64,000 bases of DNA, from the NCBI GenBank assembly GCA_015654595.1, contig JAATGQ010000160.1, positions 1 through 64,000 on the forward strand, in the 5' to 3' direction. How positions within the stretch are numbered: the first letter of the stretch is position 1; each line of letters starts with the position of its first letter. Positions 54,175 to 60,936 of this stretch are shown one piece after another. The position numbers were made by a program, and so were the translations under genes. This stretch comes from Chitinophagales bacterium. GTDB lineage: Bacteria > Bacteroidota > Bacteroidia > Chitinophagales > Chitinophagaceae. The notes below the pieces were generated by a model. That model saw nothing but the letters and a program-made list of their open reading frames with translations, was not told the DNA's origin and did not search any database.

Positions 54175-54396
54175 ATGGCTACAACCAGGATTACGGTAAA
54201 CAACAATGGCTCGCTGAAGATAGAAGGCGACTTTGAGATCGTGGATCGCAATGGCAATCCTTATGGTTTGGGGGGCAGAGAGATTGTCAGCATTTGCCGC
54301 TGTGGTCTGTCTCAGAACAAACCTTTTTGCGATGGCGCTCACAAGGGGCATTTCGAGCATGACGCGGTAGCGTTTGATCTTCCTCCCAAAAAGTAA
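54175..54396 (+). CDS. CDGSH iron-sulfur protein
   Basis: A 73-residue protein consisting of one CDGSH domain. The cluster ligands are intact: Cys41, Cys43, Cys52 and His56 in CRCGLSQNKPFCDGAH, the 3-Cys-1-His pattern of [2Fe-2S] mitoNEET-like proteins. The first 35 residues form two strands (RITVNNNGSLKIEGDFEIVD). The role is electron or cluster transfer, or sensing; not more specific. A single-gene unit with its own promoter element. Confidence 0.95.
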   Translation: MATTRITVNNNGSLKIEGDFEIVDRNGNPYGLGGREIVSICRCGLSQNKPFCDGAHKGHFEHDAVAFDLPPKK

Positions 54397-54405
54397 GTGA
54401 GTCAT

Positions 54406-54428
54406 CCGATGGGCCCTGAGCCCATCGG
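54406..54428. terminator. Hairpin between the CDGSH and PAP2 genes
   Basis: CCGATGGG (54406-54413) pairs with CCCATCGG (54421-54428). It lies between two convergent genes; the T-run is poor on both sides. Confidence 0.55.
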
Positions 54429-54438
54429 AGACATCCTT

Positions 54439-55389
54439 TTATCCCATCTTATACAATAAGGAAAGTCCTTTTCCAGTCGGGCCGAACGGCAGCAGCGTCA
54501 ATTTTTTCGATTTCATCAGCTTTGTTCTGTGCAGGATCGGTGTCAGCAAACCAGAAGCGACACCCACGACAGTCCCAACGGCGATGTCGCTTGGAAAGTG
54601 TTCGCCTGCAAGGCTGCGCCAGTAGGCGGTAAGGCCGGTCATCACAGCAGCTCCACTGTAAAAGGCCCATTTATACTTTGAATCGGGGTGATAGTCTGCA
54701 TAGGTCTGTGCGATCAGAAAGGTCGAAGTGCCTACCAGTGCGACATGGCCCGCAAAGAATGAATTCCGTGAGTTCGACGAGATCCTTTGTGCCATCGGGC
54801 TGGCCGATTCGTAGGTCAACGGCCGCAGGCGGCTGACCCAGTGTACGCCGGAGGTGTAAAGCACACCCGTCAGGATCATCGCCTCGCCGTAGAGGTAGGT
54901 GAGGTCCCAGTAGTCCTGGCGCATCTTACGGTCGATGCCAAATACGATCAGGGGCAGGGGCATCGCTATAAAAAAGGGCTTATAGCTCAACTGGTCGATG
55001 CTATGCGAATACTTGTGTACCCCCCAGCGGTCGAACCAGTCGAGATGGCTGATCTTAAGACTTTGCAGTCTTTCCAGGGAGGTGGAGTTCTTTTTTCCTA
55101 TTTCCACGAAATTATACAGATCGAGGGCGGTTCCGCCGACAACGAGCGGGATATCCACGGAAGGTTTGATGGTGTAAATACGGCTATGCCTGGGAAAGAG
55201 GGCATGCCGGGGCAAGGAGGAATCATGGAAAGCGGCCGCGTCGCTGGAAGCCCCATGATCGCCGGCATATGGTGTTGCTGTCAGATCCGCGGTCTGCGCC
55301 ATACAGGGGACCGCGATGGCGATTCCGGCGGTAGACAGTAAAGGCAATAAAAGACGGCTTAAAAGCAAATTGGCTACTATGTTTCTCAT
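54439..55389 (-). CDS. PAP2-family phosphatase
   Basis: A 316-residue exported or membrane PAP2 protein. It has a signal-like start (LLLSRLLLPLLSTAGIAIAVPCMAQ). The acid-phosphatase motifs are: motif 1 seen as VHWVSRLRPL (Arg-Pro kept, the usual Lys not present at the expected place), motif 2 SFFAGH with the catalytic His, and motif 3 WRSLAGEHFPSDIAVG with Arg, His and Asp intact. It would dephosphorylate lipid or isoprenyl pyrophosphates, or a secreted substrate. The altered motif 1 could weaken phosphate binding. Convergent with the CDGSH gene. Confidence 0.88.
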   Translation of the reverse strand: MRNIVANLLLSRLLLPLLSTAGIAIAVPCMAQTADLTATPYAGDHGASSDAAAFHDSSLPRHALFPRHSRIYTIKPSVDIPLVVGGTALDLYNFVEIGKKNSTSLERLQSLKISHLDWFDRWGVHKYSHSIDQLSYKPFFIAMPLPLIVFGIDRKMRQDYWDLTYLYGEAMILTGVLYTSGVHWVSRLRPLTYESASPMAQRISSNSRNSFFAGHVALVGTSTFLIAQTYADYHPDSKYKWAFYSGAAVMTGLTAYWRSLAGEHFPSDIAVGTVVGVASGLLTPILHRTKLMKSKKLTLLPFGPTGKGLSLLYKMG

Positions 55390-55531
55390 ACAGTGTTTCT
55401 TATGGTAAAGGTCCGGCGGAAAAGTACAGAAAAAAATGTATAAATGAGGGTTTCGAATGTAGATATAATAGGGACTGTAGACAGTTTCAAAATCTTAAAC
55501 TAGGTTAATGGACCAGGGCCCTTTGTGATAG

Positions 55532-55539
55532 TAGTTTTG
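55532..55539 (+). promoter_or_regulatory. TAnnTTTG element of the pirin gene
   Basis: TAGTTTTG fits the -7 consensus exactly, 20 bases before the ATG. The leader after it matches the tetR leader in 28 of 35 bases. No convincing -33 element. Confidence 0.5.
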
Positions 55540-55559
55540 TGTTATCAAAAGCAAACAAT

Positions 55560-56486
55560 ATGAGCAGAACGATCTTACATAAAGCAAACACAAGGGGACA
55601 CGCCGATCATGGATGGCTCGACAGTTTTCACACGTTCAGCTTTGCCGGATACTATAATCCTGATCGTGTTCAGTTTGGTACTCTTCGGGTATTGAATGAC
55701 GATAGAATAGAAGGGGGCCGCGGTTTTGGCGCACACCCACACGACAATATGGAGATCATTAGTATTCCCCTGGAAGGAGGGCTGGTGCACGAAGACAACC
55801 TGGGACACAAGCAAGTGACCAGCGCGGGAGAAATACAGGTCATGAGTACAGGGCAGGGCGTCTTCCACAGCGAATACAACAGCAGCAAGGACAAACCCGC
55901 CAGCTTTCTGCAGATCTGGGTATTCCCAAACAAGCTGAATGTTACGCCCCGGTATGAGCAGGTCTCGATCGACCCGGCCAAAGGGCACAACCGGCTTCAG
56001 CAGCTGATCTCGCCCAGAGCGGATCACGCGGCGGCATCCGGCAAGGACAAGACGGGCAGTACGGCGGCATCCGACGGCGCATGGCAAGACAAGGCGTTCA
56101 GTACGGCAACATCCGACGGCGCATGGCAAGACAAGGCGTTCAGTACGGCAACATCCGGCGACGGCACGCTGGAATCCCGCGACGGCGGCAGCGCGATGAC
56201 ATCCGGTAACGGTGCTGCGCTCACGGAAGGGACATGGATCTACCAGGATGCCTGGTTTAGCAGCGGTCGTTTTGATGAAGGGAAGGAAGAGACCTATACG
56301 ATCCGCAAACAAGGCAACGGCGCCTATGTATTTGTGATCAAAGGTTCTTTCGAAGTAGACGGGCAGCAACTGGCAGCTAGGGATGGATTGGGGATCAGCG
56401 ACACCGATGCCTTTGTGTTCCGGTCGCTGGAACCCGGTTCCGAACTGCTGATCATGGATGTTCCAATGCAAAACAAACTTCAATAA
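55560..56486 (+). CDS. Pirin-family protein with a repetitive insert
   Basis: A 308-residue bicupin. The metal-binding residues of the first cupin are all present: His59, His61, His103 and Glu105 (GAHPHDNMEIISI and GQGVFHSEY), matching iron pirins, some of which act as quercetin 2,3-dioxygenases. Between the first and second cupin lies an insert of ~70 residues of Ala/Ser/Thr/Asp-rich sequence with a 14-residue unit repeated in tandem (DNA 56059-56158), not usual in the family. The second cupin is at about 220-300. The frame opens at 55539, but the ATG at 55560 gives the normal MSRTILHKA start. First gene of a probable oxidative or electrophile-defence operon. Confidence 0.92.
   Translation: MSRTILHKANTRGHADHGWLDSFHTFSFAGYYNPDRVQFGTLRVLNDDRIEGGRGFGAHPHDNMEIISIPLEGGLVHEDNLGHKQVTSAGEIQVMSTGQGVFHSEYNSSKDKPASFLQIWVFPNKLNVTPRYEQVSIDPAKGHNRLQQLISPRADHAAASGKDKTGSTAASDGAWQDKAFSTATSDGAWQDKAFSTATSGDGTLESRDGGSAMTSGNGAALTEGTWIYQDAWFSSGRFDEGKEETYTIRKQGNGAYVFVIKGSFEVDGQQLAARDGLGISDTDAFVFRSLEPGSELLIMDVPMQNKLQ
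56059..56158 (+). repeat. 42-bp tandem repeat in the pirin gene
   Basis: Two nearly identical 42-base units (56059-56100 and 56101-56142) and a partial third encode SDGAWQDKAFSTAT-like repeats. The two full units differ at only two adjacent bases, so the duplication is young and in frame. Confidence 0.92.
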
Positions 56487-56487
56487 A

Positions 56488-56802
56488 ATGTCCAACGAAA
56501 AATTGCAGATCATGGCGGTCGGACGCGTGGAAGCCATAATGCAGGTGGTGGAGCGTCTGATCAATTCTCACGAAGGCTGGGAGGCCACAATTGCGCTCTC
56601 TGAGGCCGAAGCGCTGGCTGCTTTTGAACAGAGGCGGATGTCGATCGTGCTGGTTGGGGCTGGTTTTTCTGCGGAAGATGAAGAATCGCTGCGAAACAAG
56701 CTGCAGGAAATAGAACCCACGGTTATTGTGACCCGGCATTACGGGGGCGGCAGCGGCCTTTTAGAAAATGAAATTCTTGGTATACTTCAAATGAGGAAAT
56801 AA
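56488..56802 (+). CDS. Hypothetical 104-residue protein with a receiver-like fold pattern
   Basis: A 104-residue soluble protein two bases after the pirin stop and four bases before the dioxygenase gene, clearly in the operon. Alternating strand and helix segments (LQIMAVGRVEAIMQVVERLI, WEATIALSEAEALAAFEQ, MSIVLVGAGFSAEDEESLRNKL, PTVIVTRHYGGG) look like a flavodoxin/receiver-type alpha-beta fold. No phospho-acceptor Asp is at the usual place. An in-frame ATG at 56458 within the pirin gene is less likely than 56488. Function unknown. Confidence 0.78.
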   Translation: MSNEKLQIMAVGRVEAIMQVVERLINSHEGWEATIALSEAEALAAFEQRRMSIVLVGAGFSAEDEESLRNKLQEIEPTVIVTRHYGGGSGLLENEILGILQMRK

Positions 56803-56805
56803 ATT

Positions 56806-57741
56806 ATGACAAACAAAATACTCGGCTTACACCATATCACCGCCATTGCGGGAAATGCAAAACGCAATCTTGATTTTTATACACGTGTATTGGGGCTCAG
56901 ACTGGTAAAAAAGACGGTCAATTTCGACGACCCCGGAACCTACCACTTTTACTATGGAAATGAAAATGGCGCCCCTGGTACCATCCTTACCTTCTTCCCC
57001 TGGGAAGGGATTGTCAAAGGAAAGAACGGAACGGGGATGGCAACGGAGATAGATTATTCCGTCGCGGCTGGAAGTCTTGACTTCTGGAAGGATCGGTTCC
57101 AGTCCCTGAATGTAAAGCATGGGGAAGTAGCTGAAAGGCTCGGGGAAACCTATCTTCCTTTTGAAGATCCGGATGGGCTCAGACTGAACCTGGTCGTCTC
57201 CAAAAATTCCGATGAACGCAAGCCCTGGACAACGGCCGATCTGAACGCCGATCAGGCTGCTAAAGGCTTTCACAATGTGACCCTAAACCTGAGAAGTATA
57301 AAGCCTACAGCCACGATCCTGACGGATATCTTCGGCTATGAGCTGAAGGAACAGGAGGGAAATCGTTACCGGTTTGCGACAGACGCCGTTCCGACGGCTT
57401 CGATCATCGACCTCGTCGAGTCTCCTTCGGAAGGCCGCGGCATCAACGGCAGCGGTACCAATCACCACGTTGCATTCCGGGTGCCCAATGAAGACGTACA
57501 AATGGAGTTCAGAGAAAAGATCCTGAGCAAGGGAGTTCATATCACACCAAAGATCAACCGGGACTACTTCTATTCCCTGTATTTCCGGGAACCAGGCGGG
57601 GTGTTGTTCGAACTGGCTACCGATAATCCTGGCTTTACTGTAGACGAGCCATTGGATCAACTGGGTTCCGCATTGAAGCTGCCGGAACAGTATGAAGCAA
57701 TGAGAGAAAAGATCGAGAAATCCTTACCCCAACTCAGTTAA
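56806..57741 (+). CDS. Ring-cleaving dioxygenase (VOC family, MhqO-like)
   Basis: A 311-residue glyoxalase-fold protein with two VOC halves. The first half has GLHHITAIAGNAKRNLDFYTRVLGLRLVKKTVNFDDPGTYHFYYG, whose His10 is a predicted iron ligand. The second half has KGFHNVTLNLRS and GTNHHVAFRV, with the second His, and GGVLFELATD with the Glu ligand. This matches extradiol-type 'ring-cleaving dioxygenase' proteins such as Bacillus MhqO, which are induced by hydroquinone and catechol stress. It precedes an esterase in the same order as in mhqO-mhqD, supporting that reading. The substrate was not tested. Confidence 0.9.
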   Translation: MTNKILGLHHITAIAGNAKRNLDFYTRVLGLRLVKKTVNFDDPGTYHFYYGNENGAPGTILTFFPWEGIVKGKNGTGMATEIDYSVAAGSLDFWKDRFQSLNVKHGEVAERLGETYLPFEDPDGLRLNLVVSKNSDERKPWTTADLNADQAAKGFHNVTLNLRSIKPTATILTDIFGYELKEQEGNRYRFATDAVPTASIIDLVESPSEGRGINGSGTNHHVAFRVPNEDVQMEFREKILSKGVHITPKINRDYFYSLYFREPGGVLFELATDNPGFTVDEPLDQLGSALKLPEQYEAMREKIEKSLPQLS

Positions 57742-57755
57742 AGGAGGCTTTATTT

Positions 57756-58373
57756 ATGCATAGCAACAACTATATCTATAGCGGAAAGGAATTGTCGGAA
57801 GCAAAGAAAGCACTGATCCTTTTGCACGGTCGGGGCGGTTCCGCTGAAGACATCCTTTCGCTGGCGGAAGAATTGCCGGTTGCGGACTTCGCCTGGGTGG
57901 CGCCGCAGGCTGCCGGACATTCCTGGTATCCATCTTCTTTTCTGGCTCCTCCCATGCAAAACGAACCCTCGCTGACTACTGCGCTCGAAATGTTGAAGGG
58001 ACTGGTGAACGAACTGAAAGCCGCGGGCCTCAAAGACAAAGACATTTACTTCACGGGCTTCTCACAGGGCGCATGTCTGACCCTTGAATATGTTACGCGC
58101 AACGCGGCCCGTTATGGCGGAGTCATGGCATTCACTGGCGGACTGATCGGCGACCGTTTGTATCCGGAGCGTTATCAGGGTGATTTTGTAGGCACGCCGG
58201 TCTTTATCGGGACAAGTGATCCCGATATGCATGTGCCGGTAGAGCGGGTGAAAGAGACGACGCAGCTGCTGCAGCAAAAGCATGCGGTAGTGACGGAGCG
58301 GATCTATCCCCGGATGGGGCATACGATTACGCGGGAAGAGTTGAAGGACGCAGTTACCGCAATTTTCGGATAA
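57756..58373 (+). CDS. Phospholipase/carboxylesterase-type hydrolase (MhqD-like)
   Basis: A 205-residue alpha/beta hydrolase. The catalytic triad is visible: Ser103 in TGFSQGAC, Asp157 in TSDPDMHVP and His189 in RMGHTI. The oxyanion region is LLHGRGGSAEDIL (23-35). It belongs to the small serine esterases that include YhbH/MhqD-like enzymes associated with quinone stress. It lies 14 bases after the dioxygenase gene and ends before a GC-rich repeat region, so it is probably the last gene of the pirin operon. Confidence 0.9.
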   Translation: MHSNNYIYSGKELSEAKKALILLHGRGGSAEDILSLAEELPVADFAWVAPQAAGHSWYPSSFLAPPMQNEPSLTTALEMLKGLVNELKAAGLKDKDIYFTGFSQGACLTLEYVTRNAARYGGVMAFTGGLIGDRLYPERYQGDFVGTPVFIGTSDPDMHVPVERVKETTQLLQQKHAVVTERIYPRMGHTITREELKDAVTAIFG

Positions 58374-58730
58374 GGCCCCAATGCGCCGCAGTGGCCGGAT
58401 GTTCTGCCGCCGCCGGATGCGCCGCTGCTGCCTGATCCTTCGCTGCCGCATATGTTCTGCCGCCGCCTGACGCTCTGTTGCCGCTGCCGCCGCAGGGCGC
58501 GCAGTTGCCAAATGCACTGCCGCTGCTTGATGTCTTGCCGCCGCCGGATGCGCCGCTGCTGCCTGATCCTTCGCTGCCGCATATGTTCTGCCGCCGCTGA
58601 ATGCTCCGCTGCCGCCTGATCCTCCGCCGCCTGATGCACTGCTGCCGCGGATGTCCTGCTGTTCCGCGATGTCGTTCGATCTTCGCGCAGCTTTTCCCGG
58701 TTTTCGCGCCGATTTTCCAACGGCCGCCGA
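58374..58730. repeat. CCG-rich, gene-free region with a 62-bp exact direct repeat
   Basis: 58405-58466 and 58536-58597 are identical over 62 bases (start-to-start 131 bases), embedded in degenerate CTGCCGCCG-type units across 357 bases. Every frame on the plus strand is interrupted; on the minus strand short frames read Gly/Ser- or Arg/Gln-rich sequence without any domain. I take it as a decayed or expanding low-complexity tract, not a gene. It separates the esterase gene from the convergent Crp/Fnr gene. Confidence 0.8.
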
Positions 58731-59312
58731 CTAATGTTTTTTATAAAGCGTGCTCCGGACCTTGCTTAAAAATTCCGGCGAAACGCCGATATAACGGGCG
58801 ATCTGATGCTGAGGTACCCGCTGAGCAATCAGCGGGTATTTTTCCATGAATTGTATGTAGCGTTCTTCGGCTGTCTGCGAGACGGAGGCGTAGAAGCGCT
58901 GTTGGAGTACGCCAAGAGAGCGCTGGACCATCAGTCGGAACATACGCTCGAAGGCCGGGATCTTTTCGAACAACAGCGACTTGTTCTTGAAATCGATGAA
59001 GAGCAGCTCTGTGTCTTCGATCGTCTCGATAAAGAGATTGGATGGTTTCTGTTCCGAGAAGCTGGTAAGATCACTGACCCACCACTCTTCGACGGCGAAG
59101 AGAAGGATGGTTTCGACGCCATTCTTGTCGAGATAATAGGACCGGATACAACCTTTTATAATAAAGGCTTCAAAATTACATACTTCTCCCTCCTGCAGCA
59201 GAAAATTCTTTTTCTTGACCTTGCGGGATCTAAGCAGGGAGTGGAAAAAGGTCCTTTCTTCTTCCGTGAGTGGAATGTATTTGGAGACAAAGCGGTCTAT
59301 TTCTTCGTACAT
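58731..59312 (-). CDS. Crp/Fnr-family transcriptional regulator
   Basis: A 193-residue regulator. The cyclic-nucleotide-binding-like domain (about 15-120) has KKKNFLLQEGEVCNFEAFIIKGCIRSYYLDKNGVETILLF, in which the usual cNMP-contact Arg is absent, so it probably senses something else or nothing. The C-terminal part (about 140-193) has AEERYIQFMEKYPLIAQRVPQHQIARYIGVSPEFLSKVRS, the HTH of this group. No Cys cluster for an iron-sulfur centre. It lies between the pirin operon (convergent) and tetR (divergent); the target is unknown. Confidence 0.92.
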   Translation of the reverse strand: MYEEIDRFVSKYIPLTEEERTFFHSLLRSRKVKKKNFLLQEGEVCNFEAFIIKGCIRSYYLDKNGVETILLFAVEEWWVSDLTSFSEQKPSNLFIETIEDTELLFIDFKNKSLLFEKIPAFERMFRLMVQRSLGVLQQRFYASVSQTAEERYIQFMEKYPLIAQRVPQHQIARYIGVSPEFLSKVRSTLYKKH

Positions 59313-59396
59313 ACTGGCGAAAATAAGCTATATCCGCTTTCCGGCGGCAGAGATGACCGCGTCAGATCGCTGCGTTCCATCCCATTCGGCCCGTTC

Positions 59397-59476
59397 GGTT
59401 TCCCCGCATTCCGCCCCTTTCGCTCTTCCCGGTTTCCCGCGTTCCGCCCCCTTTCGTCCCGTTTCCGGTTTCCCAC
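59397..59476. repeat. Pyrimidine-rich minisatellite upstream of the Crp gene
   Basis: About 2.3 copies of a 34-36-base unit beginning GGTTTCCC and containing TTCCGCCCC. It lies in the gap between the divergent Crp and TetR genes. No coding signal. Confidence 0.7.
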
Positions 59477-59509
59477 TTGCACCCCCGCAAAAAAGAAAAA
59501 TTTGGAGAA

Positions 59510-59527
59510 GTATACCGATCGGTATAC
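59510..59527. promoter_or_regulatory. TetR operator 1 (upstream of tetR)
   Basis: GTATACCGATCGGTATAC, a perfect 18-bp palindrome with core ATACCGATCGGTAT. It lies 24 bases before the tetR ATG and abuts the putative promoter element ..TTTG, so binding would block transcription (autorepression). Confidence 0.85.
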
Positions 59528-59551
59528 TTTGTGTTGTCAAAAGCGGGCAAT

Positions 59552-60136
59552 ATGAGCAAAGCAGAAAGAACACGGGCATTTATCGTCGAGAAGACGGCGC
59601 AGATCTTTAACAAGAAAGGTTATGCCGGTACTTCTTTGTCGGATATGACCGAGGCGACGGGTTTGACGAAGGGAAGCATTTACGGCAACTTTGCGGATAA
59701 GGACGAAGTGGCGCTGGCGGCCCTGGATTATAATCTGAAAAAGATTTCCCAGATGGTTAGCGCGGAAATGGAAAAGCGTGCTTCCTACCGGGACAAATTG
59801 AAGGTCTATGTTGAGGTATACGGCAATGAGACAAAGTATCCCTTTTTTGGTTCGGGCTGCCCGATCATGAATGCTACGACAGAATGCGACGATACGAATC
59901 CGGCATTGGCCAGAAAGGCTGGCCAGGCTCTACTGGATTGGAAGAATAAGGTTGTCGGATTGATCGAGTCCGGCAAAAAGACGGGGGAGTTCAAAGCGGA
60001 AACCAATCCCGAACAGGCGGCGCTGACGATCATCTCTTTGATCGAGGGAGCTATCCTTTTTACAAGAGCCGGCTACCAGGCAGAGACCCGAAAGATGATC
60101 ATTAATAGCGTTGAACAAGCGATAAACCAATTATAA
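59552..60136 (+). CDS. TetR/AcrR-family repressor
   Basis: A 194-residue regulator. The HTH (about 5-50) contains ERTRAFIVEKTAQIFNKKGYAGTSLSDMTEATGLTKGSIYGNFADKDEVA, the conserved TetR core. The ligand domain has the GCPIMNATTECDDTNPALARKAGQALLDWKN block of the YxaF/AcrR-type subgroup. The frame starts 25 residues earlier, but the ATG at 59552 fits the family start MSKAERTR. It most likely represses itself and the SDR-MFS genes through two ATACCGATCGGTAT operators. Confidence 0.95.
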   Translation: MSKAERTRAFIVEKTAQIFNKKGYAGTSLSDMTEATGLTKGSIYGNFADKDEVALAALDYNLKKISQMVSAEMEKRASYRDKLKVYVEVYGNETKYPFFGSGCPIMNATTECDDTNPALARKAGQALLDWKNKVVGLIESGKKTGEFKAETNPEQAALTIISLIEGAILFTRAGYQAETRKMIINSVEQAINQL

Positions 60137-60154
60137 TTTTTTTTGTCAAAAAAA

Positions 60155-60168
60155 ATACCGATCGGTAT
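60155..60168. promoter_or_regulatory. TetR operator 2 (between tetR and the SDR gene)
   Basis: ATACCGATCGGTAT, the same 14-bp palindrome as in operator 1, 18 bases before the SDR ATG. It implies a second promoter for the SDR-MFS pair under the same repressor. Confidence 0.85.
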
Positions 60169-60186
60169 AAAATAAAAACAAGTAAA

Positions 60187-60936
60187 ATGAAAACGTCGAA
60201 TAACAAGATCCTGATCACTGGCGGAAGTGCCGGTATCGGTTTAGAATTAGCAAAGCAGTTAAGCGCAGGCAACAAGGTCATTATTACCGGACGCAACAAA
60301 GAAAGACTGGATAAGGCGGTGGTTCAGCTGGGCGGCAATGTAACGGGTATTGTAGGGGATGTATCGGATGAGAAGGATGTAGACAAGCTCGTAGAGACCC
60401 TGTACAAGGAGCATCCTGATCTCAACGTGGTGATCAACAATGCCGGCGCTGCGTATGGCCCTTACAGCCTGGGTGATCCAAAGGCGGGCGCCTTTAAGAA
60501 AGCAGAGGCCGAGATGCTCACTAACTATCTTTCGATCATCCGGCTTAACGAAAAATTACTCGACCTGCTCTCTGCCCGGCAATCCTCGGCGATCGTAACG
60601 GTGACCTCGATCGTATCTATCGTACCTTCTGTCGCATTGCCGACCTATAGCGCAAGTAAGGCTGCGTTACATTTTTATACAGAAGCGCTGCGGTATCAGT
60701 TGAAGGATGGTCCGATCAAAGTATATGAGCTGAGACCGCCGTTGGTAGCTACAGAATTTTCCAGCGGCATCGGTGGATTGGAAAACGGTATCCCCGCATC
60801 GCAGGTAGCAGAAGACCTGATAAAGGGGCTGGCGGAAGATCGTTATGATATTCATGTCGGAATGACGGCTGATCTGTATAAGCTCAACCAGGCTTCTCCC
60901 GAACAGGCATTTTTGACTTTGAACGGCGGAAGATGA
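60187..60936 (+). CDS. SDR-family oxidoreductase
   Basis: A 249-residue short-chain dehydrogenase of the DltE/YqjQ-like sort. The nucleotide-binding motif TGGSAGIG (11-18), NNAG (84-87), the catalytic Ser141 in TVTSIVS, and Tyr154 and Lys158 in the YSASK motif are all in place. Arg36 after the second strand (TGRNKER) favours NADP(H). It would reduce a carbonyl compound, plausibly a toxic aldehyde or quinone given its regulator. The stop codon overlaps the MFS start by four bases (ATGA). Confidence 0.92.
   Translation: MKTSNNKILITGGSAGIGLELAKQLSAGNKVIITGRNKERLDKAVVQLGGNVTGIVGDVSDEKDVDKLVETLYKEHPDLNVVINNAGAAYGPYSLGDPKAGAFKKAEAEMLTNYLSIIRLNEKLLDLLSARQSSAIVTVTSIVSIVPSVALPTYSASKAALHFYTEALRYQLKDGPIKVYELRPPLVATEFSSGIGGLENGIPASQVAEDLIKGLAEDRYDIHVGMTADLYKLNQASPEQAFLTLNGGR

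Noticed and set aside
54030-54236. 68-codon frame before and into the CDGSH gene
   Set aside because: Overlaps the promoter element and the CDGSH start; no family.
58304-58720. 138-codon minus-strand frame across the CCG-rich tract
   Set aside because: Arg/Gln and Gly/Ser low-complexity translation produced by the repeat; no domain.
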